From the NCBI GenBank assembly GCA_007130745.1, contig SLRW01000019.1, forward strand, positions 1 through 30,105: DNA of 30,105 nt, given 5' to 3'. A model generated the notes under the pieces. The model saw nothing but the letters and a program-made list of their open reading frames with translations, had not been told where the DNA came from and did no database searches. The position numbers and the translations under genes are program-made. The DNA is from Gammaproteobacteria bacterium (GTDB taxonomy: Bacteria > Pseudomonadota > Gammaproteobacteria > UBA5335 > SLRW01). Below, piece by piece: positions 1 through 5,881 of the stretch (its first letter is position 1; each line of letters starts with the position of its first letter).

Positions 1-489
1 AGCCCCGATGCTGCATTTATTGATCGTGTACTGGCTGCGCTGCAGCGCCTGCTGCCGGAAATGCCGCGGGCAGAGATTATCCGCGCTTCGCTTGCCGATC
101 GCGGCGCGGTGGTGCAAGTGCGCGATCTGGATGAAGCTGTCGACATAGTCAATCGGGTAGCGCCCGAGCATCTGGAGCTTTCGCTGGCTGACCCCGAAGC
201 CTTTCTCGCCAGGGTGCGCCATGCCGGTGCCGTGTTTATGGGGCGCTATTCCGCCGAGGTGGTGGGTGATTATTGCGCGGGGCCCAATCACGTGCTGCCC
301 ACCGCACGCACGGCGCGCTTTTCTTCCCCGCTTGGCGTGTACGACTTCCAGAAACGTTCCAGCGTGATCCATTGTTCGCCTGCGGGGGCGCATGAGCTCG
401 GCCGGGTGGCGGCCGTGCTGGCTCGCGGTGAAGGGCTGGAAGCACATGCCCGTTCCGCTGAATGCCGGATGGAAGATGACGATGCCTGA
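1..489 (+). CDS. hisD: Histidinol dehydrogenase, C-terminal part (5' end outside window)
   Basis: HisD is the zinc- and NAD-dependent enzyme that oxidises L-histidinol to L-histidine, the last step of histidine synthesis, in the cytoplasm. The reading frame is open from base 1 (SPDAAFIDRV...) and runs to TGA at 487-489, so the start lies upstream. Visible family landmarks are APEHLEL, which carries the catalytic Glu-His pair, GDYCAGPNHVLPT, with the zinc/substrate Asp and His, VYDFQKRSS, and the terminal GLEAHARSA with its conserved His. About 163 residues are present, roughly the last third of a ~430-residue enzyme. The C-terminus overlaps the start of hisC, the usual hisGDC-type arrangement. 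Identity is certain; only the N-terminal part cannot be judged. Confidence 0.97.
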   Translation, partial: SPDAAFIDRVLAALQRLLPEMPRAEIIRASLADRGAVVQVRDLDEAVDIVNRVAPEHLELSLADPEAFLARVRHAGAVFMGRYSAEVVGDYCAGPNHVLPTARTARFSSPLGVYDFQKRSSVIHCSPAGAHELGRVAAVLARGEGLEAHARSAECRMEDDDA

Positions 490-1594
490 TGCGCAAGCTC
501 TGGCCCGGCGCTGGGTACGTGAGGAAATTCTTGAGCTTGGCGCCTATGCGGTGCCGGCCTTTGATGGTCAGGTTAAACTGGATGCCATGGAGAATCCCCA
601 TGGCTGGTCGTCGGAAATGGTGGCGGCCTGGCTGGAGCACCTGCAGAAGCTGGCGCTCAACCGCTACCCTGATCCGCGTGCTGAGGCGCTGACTGCGGGC
701 TTGCGGCGTTTTTTCAATGTGCCTGATGCGGCACAACTGATGCTGGGCAATGGTTCGGACGAGTTGATACAGCTCCTGTGTCTGGCCCTGAACCGGCCCG
801 GTGCCGGCATGCTGGTGCCCGAGCCTTCTTTCAGTATGTACGCCATGATTTCCCGTTTTGCCGGCATGCGTTGTGTGGGCGTTCCACTGAAGGCAGATGA
901 TTTTGATCTGGATTTGCCGGCCATGTTGCAGGCCATCGAGCGTGAGCAGCCGGCGCTTGTGATGCTGGCACGACCCAACAACCCCACCGGTAACAGCTTC
1001 AGCCGCGAGGCGCTTGAAGCGGTGCTGGATGCGGCGCCCGGGCTGGTAGTGGTGGATGAAGCCTACGCTCCTTTCGCCGGCGAGAGTGTGATGGCCGAAA
1101 TCGAACGCCGACCCAATCTGCTGGTGATGGCCACGGTCTCCAAGATTGGTCTGGCGGGGTTGCGGCTGGGTTTGCTGGCCGGATCTGCGGGCTGGATTGA
1201 ACAGCTGGACAAGTTGCGTTTGCCATACAATATCAACAGCCTGAGTCAGGCCAGCGCGGCTTTCGCTCTGCAACACGAGGCTGAGTTGCGTGAGCGTATT
1301 GCCCGGGTTTGCCATGATCGGGATGTGCTGCATCAGGCCTTGTTGTCGCGGGATGATCTGCAGGTCTGGCCAAGTGAAGCCAATTTCCTGCTGGTGCGCC
1401 TGGTCAACGCGGATGCGACGGCTGCACATGCCGGCTTGCGCGCGCGCGGCGTGCTGGTGAAAAACCTCGACGGCAGCCATCCGGCGCTGACAGGTTGTTT
1501 GAGAATTACCGTCGGGTCGCCGGAGGAAAATCAGCTGCTGCTTGAGGCGCTTGGCGGCGTGCTTGAGGCCTGCGGGCAGCAGAAATTGCGATAG
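482..1594 (+). CDS. hisC: Histidinol-phosphate aminotransferase
   Basis: HisC is a PLP-dependent class I/II aminotransferase that transfers an amino group from glutamate to imidazole-acetol phosphate to give histidinol phosphate. Motifs, numbered from the chosen start: YPDP at 62-65, LGNGSDELI at 88-96, RPNNPTG at 164-170, VDEAY at 191-195, and the PLP lysine in TVSKIGLAGLRLG (Lys221) with the phosphate-binding Arg nearby. The length, 370 residues, is normal. Two in-frame ATGs compete, at 476 and 482. I prefer 482 because GGAAG at 471-475 sits 6 nt upstream. Either start overlaps the hisD stop (487-489), implying translational coupling. No histidine gene follows; the next gene is petA. Confidence 0.95.
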   Translation: MPDAQALARRWVREEILELGAYAVPAFDGQVKLDAMENPHGWSSEMVAAWLEHLQKLALNRYPDPRAEALTAGLRRFFNVPDAAQLMLGNGSDELIQLLCLALNRPGAGMLVPEPSFSMYAMISRFAGMRCVGVPLKADDFDLDLPAMLQAIEREQPALVMLARPNNPTGNSFSREALEAVLDAAPGLVVVDEAYAPFAGESVMAEIERRPNLLVMATVSKIGLAGLRLGLLAGSAGWIEQLDKLRLPYNINSLSQASAAFALQHEAELRERIARVCHDRDVLHQALLSRDDLQVWPSEANFLLVRLVNADATAAHAGLRARGVLVKNLDGSHPALTGCLRITVGSPEENQLLLEALGGVLEACGQQKLR

Positions 1595-1632
1595 CCTGTC
1601 AGCGGGAGTGGTGAATCCTTGTTGTGGCCGTG

Positions 1633-1638
1633 TATAAT
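1633..1638 (+). promoter_or_regulatory. Candidate -10 element for petABC
   Basis: A perfect TATAAT lies 39 bp after the hisC stop. No good -35 hexamer lies at 16-18 bp (the best, TGGTGA at 1609-1614, matches 3 of 6), so an activator may be needed. Transcription from here would leave a leader of about 155 nt before petA. Confidence 0.55.
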
Positions 1639-1661
1639 TCCGGCCTGTTTGCATCCCCGGG

Positions 1662-1707
1662 GCCCTGCAAGGTGTTCAGTTTGAACTTGCGGTCGGGGGT
1701 GCAGGGC
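1662..1707 (+). repeat. Inverted repeat / nested hairpin in the petA leader
   Basis: GCCCTGCA at 1662-1669 is perfectly complementary to TGCAGGGC at 1700-1707. Between the arms, GTTCA (1674-1678) and TGAAC (1682-1686) form a second hairpin with a 3-nt loop. No U-run follows, so it is not a standard intrinsic terminator. It would be in the 5' untranslated region if the TATAAT at 1633 is used. Confidence 0.6.
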
Positions 1708-1745
1708 GGTTTGATCAGGGGCGCACTGCTGCCCGGGGTAGCCGG

Positions 1746-1771
1746 TGTCACAGGGCAACCGGTTTGTGACA
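1746..1771 (+). repeat. Inverted repeat upstream of petA
   Basis: TGTCACA at 1746-1752 and TGTGACA at 1765-1771 form a perfect 7-bp inverted repeat around a 12-nt spacer, 31 bp before the petA start codon. It could be an RNA hairpin near the ribosome site or a dimeric operator. The spacing and half-site order do not fit the CRP consensus (TGTGA-N6-TCACA). Confidence 0.5.
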
Positions 1772-1801
1772 TCGGGAATCGAGTCTGGGGGACTGTCTTG
1801 C

Positions 1802-2398
1802 ATGAGTAATGAAGGTGTGGATACCGGCAGGCGGCGCTTTCTCACCCGCGCCACAGTAGCGGTGGGGGGTGCCGGGGCGCTGGCAGCACTGTATCCTTTT
1901 CTGGCGTCCATGGCGCCAAGTGAGCGGGCCCAGGCGGCCGGCGCACCGGTGGAAATTGATGTCAGCCGGCTGGAGCCGGGTGAGCGCCTGACCACCGAAT
2001 GGCGAGGTCGTCCGGTATGGGTGGTGCGTCGCTCCGATGAGATGCTGGAGCGTCTGCGCACCCAGGAAATCCGCTTGCGTGATCCGGATTCCGATCGTGA
2101 CCAACAGCCTGAATATGCGCGCAATCTGTACCGTTCGATTCGTGAGGAATTTCTGGTGCTGGTGGGTATTTGCACCCATCTGGGTTGTTCTCCGCTGTAT
2201 CGTCCGGATGCGCCTGCGCCGGAAATCCACGAGCAGTGGACAGGCGGTTTTTTCTGTCCCTGTCACGGGTCCTATTTTGATCTGGCCGGACGGGTATATG
2301 CCGGCGTGCCGGCACAGCTGAATATGGCCGTGCCGCCGCATCGCTATGTTGGCGATACCGTGCTGGTTGTCGGTGAAGACGAAGGAGAGGCGGCATGA
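1802..2398 (+). CDS. petA: Ubiquinol-cytochrome c reductase, Rieske iron-sulfur subunit
   Basis: This is the Rieske [2Fe-2S] subunit of the cytochrome bc1 complex, which takes the first electron from ubiquinol at the Qo site and passes it to cytochrome c1. The N-terminus carries a Tat-type signal-anchor, TGRRRFLTRA at about 8-17, followed by a hydrophobic segment up to about residue 38. The cluster ligands are in CTHLGC (Cys124, His126, Cys129) and CPCHGS (Cys152, His155). The length of 198 residues is typical. I chose ATG 1802 over the in-frame upstream GTG at 1745 because the twin-arginine motif then sits at the N-terminus and GGGGGA (1787-1792) is a suitable ribosome site. The stop overlaps the petB start in an ATGA junction. 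Confidence 0.97.
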   Translation: MSNEGVDTGRRRFLTRATVAVGGAGALAALYPFLASMAPSERAQAAGAPVEIDVSRLEPGERLTTEWRGRPVWVVRRSDEMLERLRTQEIRLRDPDSDRDQQPEYARNLYRSIREEFLVLVGICTHLGCSPLYRPDAPAPEIHEQWTGGFFCPCHGSYFDLAGRVYAGVPAQLNMAVPPHRYVGDTVLVVGEDEGEAA

Positions 2399-3621
2399 GT
2401 GGCAACGCCCAGGGCGGCCTGCTTGGCTGGATTGACGCACGTTTTCCGCTGACCCGCATGTGGAATGAGCATGTGGCTGAGTACTACGCGCCGAAGAATT
2501 TTAATTTCTGGTATTTTTTCGGCAGCCTGGCGCTGCTGGTGCTGGTGAACCAGATCGTCACCGGCATTTTCCTTACCATGCACTACAAGCCCAGTGCTGA
2601 AGAGGCCTTTGGCTCGGTTGAATACATCATGCGTGATGTGGACTGGGGCTGGCTGATTCGCTACATGCACAGCACCGGCGCCTCGGCCTTCTTTATAGTG
2701 ATTTATCTGCACATGTTCCGGGCCATGCTGTATGGCTCCTATCAGCGTCCGCGTGAGCTGATCTGGATTCTGGGCATGCTTATTTACCTGGTGCTTATGG
2801 CCGAGGCTTTCATGGGTTATGTGTTGCCCTGGGGCCAGATGTCTTACTGGGGCGCGCAGGTGATTATCTCGCTGTTCGGTGCGATTCCCTTCTTTGGCGA
2901 TGAGCTGGTGACCTGGATTCGCGGTGACTATGTTATCGGGGATGCCACCCTGAATCGCTTCTTTGCCCTGCATGTGATTGCCCTGCCGCTGGTGTTGCTG
3001 GCGCTGGTGGTGGCCCACATCCTGGCGCTGCACGAGGTTGGCTCCAATAACCCCGATGGCGTCGATATCAAGCAACACAAGGACAAGGACGGCAAGCCGC
3101 TGGACGGGATTCCCTTCCATCCCTACTACACGGTGAAGGATATTTTCGGTGTGGGTGTGTTCCTGTTCCTCTGCGCGCTGGTGATTTTCTTTGCGCCGGA
3201 GATGGGCGGGCTGTTCCTTGAATATCCGAACTTTGAGCGGGCTGATCCGCTGGCCACGCCTGATCATATTGCGCCGGTGTGGTACTTCACGCCCTTCTAC
3301 GCGATTCTGAGGGCGGTGCCCAATGACCTGGCCGGTGTGGTGCTGATGTTTGCCGCGGTGATTGTCCTGTTCTTCCTGCCCTGGCTGGATCGCTCGCCGG
3401 TGCGTTCGATTCGCTATCGCGGCTGGATGTACAAGACGGCGCTGACGCTGTTTGTGATCAGCTTCGTGGTGCTTGGTTATCTCGGCACTCAGCCGGCCGG
3501 CGGCCTCTACACGCTGCTGGCGCAGGTGGGAACCTTGATCTATTTCGGTTTCTTCCTGTTGATGCCGTTTTATACGAGTTGGGACAAGACCAAACCGGTT
3601 CCGGACAGGGTGACAGGCTGA
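2395..3621 (+). CDS. petB: Ubiquinol-cytochrome c reductase, cytochrome b subunit
   Basis: Cytochrome b is the membrane core of the bc1 complex, holding haems bL and bH and both quinone sites. The 408-residue protein has eight or more hydrophobic segments. Haem ligands are His92 and His106 in one helix pair position, and His193 and His208 in the other. The Qo-site motif usually written PEWY reads PVWY here (residues 294-297), and GSNNPDG follows the fourth haem helix. His193 and His208 are 15 apart, against 14 in mitochondrial cytochrome b. The start overlaps petA by 4 bp, and the stop shares one base with the petC start (TGATG), so the three subunits are translationally coupled. Confidence 0.98.
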   Translation: MSGNAQGGLLGWIDARFPLTRMWNEHVAEYYAPKNFNFWYFFGSLALLVLVNQIVTGIFLTMHYKPSAEEAFGSVEYIMRDVDWGWLIRYMHSTGASAFFIVIYLHMFRAMLYGSYQRPRELIWILGMLIYLVLMAEAFMGYVLPWGQMSYWGAQVIISLFGAIPFFGDELVTWIRGDYVIGDATLNRFFALHVIALPLVLLALVVAHILALHEVGSNNPDGVDIKQHKDKDGKPLDGIPFHPYYTVKDIFGVGVFLFLCALVIFFAPEMGGLFLEYPNFERADPLATPDHIAPVWYFTPFYAILRAVPNDLAGVVLMFAAVIVLFFLPWLDRSPVRSIRYRGWMYKTALTLFVISFVVLGYLGTQPAGGLYTLLAQVGTLIYFGFFLLMPFYTSWDKTKPVPDRVTG

Positions 3622-4361
3622 TGCGAAAAATTATCTTGCTTGTAATTACGGGCTTGCTGCTGGCGCCGATGACTGCCATGGCGGCGTGGCCGAAAGTGCC
3701 GGATGTTGAAGGCCTGGAGCTGAACCTTGATGTACATAACAAGGCGTCGCTGCAGCGCGGGGCACGGCTGTTCCACAATTACTGTCTGAGCTGTCACTCA
3801 GCACAGTACATGCGTTACCGGCGCATGGCGGAGGATCTGGGTCTGCCCGAAGACGTGGTCGTCGAAAGCCTGATGTTCACCACCGACAACATCCACGAGA
3901 CCATGCAGGTGGCCATGCCCGCGGAAGATGCCGAACAGTGGTTTGGTCAGGCGCCGCCGGATCTAAGCCTGATCGCTCGTTCTAACGGGCCGCGCTGGGT
4001 GTATACCTTTCTGCACGGTTACTATCAGGATGATGAACGCCCCGTGGGTATGAATAATCTGGTAGTCTCCAATACCAGCATGCCGCATGTGCTTGTCGAG
4101 CTACAGGGCATACAACGTGCAATCTATGATGAGGTCAATGGCGAGACACGTTTCGCCGGCTTCGAACTGGTACAGGAAGGCAGCATGAGCCCGCGTGAAT
4201 ATGACCGGGCCGTGACAGACCTGGTGAATTATCTGACTTATATCTCCGAGCCGGCGCGTCTGCAGCGTGAAAGTATCGGGCTGTGGGTGCTGATTTTCCT
4301 GGCCCTGTTCACGATGCTTGCCTACATGCTCAAGCAGGAATACTGGAAGGACGTGCACTAG
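3621..4361 (+). CDS. petC: Ubiquinol-cytochrome c reductase, cytochrome c1
   Basis: Cytochrome c1 is the haem-c subunit of the bc1 complex; it faces the periplasm and reduces soluble cytochrome c. The 246-residue protein begins with a Sec signal peptide (about 1-21, ending AMAA). It has one haem-attachment site CLSCH (Cys55, Cys58, His59), the conserved APPDLS segment (111-116), and a likely axial Met in NTSMP (Met154). A C-terminal membrane anchor spans about 220-237, followed by KQEYWKDVH. ATG 3621 is chosen because it puts the signal peptide at the N-terminus; an in-frame start at 3579 would add 14 residues read from inside petB. It closes the petABC operon. Confidence 0.97.
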   Translation: MRKIILLVITGLLLAPMTAMAAWPKVPDVEGLELNLDVHNKASLQRGARLFHNYCLSCHSAQYMRYRRMAEDLGLPEDVVVESLMFTTDNIHETMQVAMPAEDAEQWFGQAPPDLSLIARSNGPRWVYTFLHGYYQDDERPVGMNNLVVSNTSMPHVLVELQGIQRAIYDEVNGETRFAGFELVQEGSMSPREYDRAVTDLVNYLTYISEPARLQRESIGLWVLIFLALFTMLAYMLKQEYWKDVH

Positions 4362-4391
4362 CGGATAACCCGCAGGCTTGTCTTGCCGCCG

Positions 4392-4458
4392 CCACACCCG
4401 GGTTCCGATTTAACGCGGGTGTGGGGGTCGGGCGCAGACTACCGTCTTCCCCCCGCCC
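4392..4458 (+). repeat. Inverted repeats after petC; possible weak terminator or attenuator
   Basis: CCACACCCG at 4392-4400 pairs perfectly with CGGGTGTGG at 4416-4424 (9 bp, 15-nt loop). A second structure follows: GGGCG at 4430-4434 with CGCCC at 4454-4458, enclosing AGAC/GTCT (4436-4439 and 4444-4447), then CTTTA-type sequence. Neither has a long U-tract. They may end petABC transcription or control read-through to sspA. Confidence 0.45.
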
Positions 4459-4491
4459 TTTACACGGCAACATGAATACAGAGGCCACAGT

Positions 4492-5121
4492 ATGAGCCAG
4501 GTCACCAGCAGACGTTCGGTGATGACTCTTTTCAGTCGAGCCGCCTGCCCGGAATGTCATCGGGTGCGCATTGTGCTGGCGGAGAAGGGCATCAGCCACG
4601 AGCTCGTGGAAGTCGGTGATGGCGAGTTGCCGGAAGATCTGCTTGATCTCAATCCCTATCATTCCGTACCCACGCTGGTGGATCGCGAGCTGGTGCTCTA
4701 TGAGGGGCGAGTGATTATGGAGTATCTGGATGAGCGCTTCCCGCATCCGCCCCTGATGCCGGTGGATCCGGTGGCAAGGGCGCGTTCGCGGTTGATCATG
4801 TACCGTATTGAACGTGACTGGTATCCGCTGCTTGGAGAGCTTGAGCGGCGCAGCGGCAAAGCGGCCGCCAAGCCGCGCAAGCAATTGCTGGAGCAATTGC
4901 TTGCCAGCGTGGAGCTGTTTTCCGCCATGCCGTATTTCCTCAGCGAGGAATACACCATCGTCGACAGCACGGTGCTGCCGGTGCTCTGGCGCCTGCCGCA
5001 TCATGGCATTGAGCTGCCGCGCCAGGCGTCACCGATCCAGGATTATGCCGAGCGCATGTTCGCGCGGCCCGGCTTCCAGGCCGGGCTGTCCGAAGTCGAA
5101 CGGGATATGCGCCGCAACTGA
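4492..5121 (+). CDS. sspA: Stringent starvation protein A
   Basis: SspA is a GST-fold protein that binds RNA polymerase and alters transcription under starvation and acid stress. The 209-residue protein has the thioredoxin-like N-terminal domain (about 9-85: RSVMTLF, VRIVLAEKG, LNPYHSVPTLVDREL) and a helical C-terminal domain. The surface-pocket PHP motif of E. coli SspA is at 84-86 in ERFPHPPLMP. Oddly, the position of the GST active site reads CPEC (Cys19, Cys22); E. coli SspA, as I recall it, has no cysteine there. GAGG at 4481-4484 precedes ATG 4492. It lies 130 bp after petC and just before sspB, the standard sspAB pair. Confidence 0.95.
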   Translation: MSQVTSRRSVMTLFSRAACPECHRVRIVLAEKGISHELVEVGDGELPEDLLDLNPYHSVPTLVDRELVLYEGRVIMEYLDERFPHPPLMPVDPVARARSRLIMYRIERDWYPLLGELERRSGKAAAKPRKQLLEQLLASVELFSAMPYFLSEEYTIVDSTVLPVLWRLPHHGIELPRQASPIQDYAERMFARPGFQAGLSEVERDMRRN

Positions 5122-5145
5122 GTGTGCTACAGGGGTTTCTACCCG

Positions 5146-5532
5146 ATGACTTCCCGCAAGCCTTATCTGATCCGCGCTATTTACGAGTGGATTCTGGATA
5201 ACGATTGCACCCCGCATTTGCTTGTGGACGCCACCCTGCCTGGTGTGCAGGTGCCGGGCGATTATATCCAGGACGGTCGCATTATCCTTAATATTGCCCC
5301 CGGCGCTGTGCAGGGGCTCTCGCTGGACAATGAATCAGCCACTTTCAGTGCCCGCTTTGGTGGTGTGGCGTATGAGGTGTACGTGCCAGGCCAGGCGGTG
5401 CTCGCGGTCTATGCCAGGGAAAATGGCGAGGGCATCATGTTTCCGCCGGACGAGGATGGTGGTCCCGGAGACGATGGTCCTGAGTCTGGAGATGGCGGCG
5501 GCGCCCGGCCGCAGCTGAAGGTGGTCAAGTAA
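5146..5532 (+). CDS. sspB: ClpXP protease specificity-enhancing factor SspB
   Basis: SspB is an adaptor that binds SsrA-tagged proteins, and other substrates, and delivers them to ClpXP. The core domain (about 1-100) contains RKPYLIRAIYEW, LPGVQVP, ILNIAP, ARFGGVAYEV and YARENGEG, all family hallmarks. A short acidic, Gly-rich linker (about 101-120) leads to the C-terminal ClpX-docking tail RPQLKVVK, equivalent to the E. coli tail ending ALRVVK. At 128 residues it is shorter than E. coli SspB (165), the loss being in the linker. ATG 5146 is preferred over an upstream in-frame GTG at 5122 because AGGGGT at 5131-5136 is a proper ribosome site. Its 3' end overlaps the convergent yraN by 8 bp. 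Confidence 0.95.
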   Translation: MTSRKPYLIRAIYEWILDNDCTPHLLVDATLPGVQVPGDYIQDGRIILNIAPGAVQGLSLDNESATFSARFGGVAYEVYVPGQAVLAVYARENGEGIMFPPDEDGGPGDDGPESGDGGGARPQLKVVK

Positions 5533-5881
5533 GACGGAAGGCATCCTTGAGCCATTGCGGTGGTGGTTTTAACAGACCGTCAAATGTCACCACATCAAAG
5601 CGTACGCTCAGCCGACGCAGCGCGGGGTGGCGTAGCAGGAAGTGCTCGGTGGCGCGCACCAGACGCCGCTGCTTGACCGCTGTGATGCTCTCCACGGCGC
5701 TGCCGTGATGCTTGCCGCTGCGGTGGCGAACTTCCATTATGACCAGGGTGTTTCCGTCCCGCATGACCAGGTCCAGCTCGCCACCCGGAATCTGGAAATT
5801 ACGTGCCAGTGGTTTGAGCCCCTGTTGTTCCAGCCAGGTTTCGGCAAGCTGCTCGGCTTCCGTGCCGCGGCGTTTGTTCAT
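5525..5881 (-). CDS. yraN: UPF0102 family nuclease-fold protein YraN
   Basis: This is a 118-residue member of the UPF0102/YraN family, which has a restriction-endonuclease-like fold. Its cellular role is unsettled. The signature runs GTEAEQLAETWL near the N-terminus, then GGELDLVMRDGNTLVIMEVRHR (about 33-54), containing the acidic nuclease-type residues Glu35, Asp37 and Glu50, and later VRFDVVTFDG. The start codon (complement of 5879-5881) overlaps the end of lpoA in an ATGA junction, so it is probably co-expressed with lpoA, as in other gammaproteobacteria. The stop lies inside the last codons of convergent sspB. Confidence 0.9.
   Translation of the reverse strand: MNKRRGTEAEQLAETWLEQQGLKPLARNFQIPGGELDLVMRDGNTLVIMEVRHRSGKHHGSAVESITAVKQRRLVRATEHFLLRHPALRRLSVRFDVVTFDGLLKPPPQWLKDAFRLT

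Noticed and set aside
236..1654. Long minus-strand open frame opposite hisD/hisC
   Set aside because: It is a mirror of the GC-rich coding strand; the translation is low-complexity Arg/Gln/His-rich with no recognisable domain, while the plus strand encodes clear enzymes.
1746..1771. CRP site upstream of petA
   Set aside because: The half-sites are reversed relative to TGTGA-N6-TCACA and the spacer is 12 bp, so it was kept only as an unassigned dyad.
2344..3267. Minus-strand open frame of about 300 codons opposite petB
   Set aside because: His/Gln-rich translation with no family features; it lies fully opposite cytochrome b.
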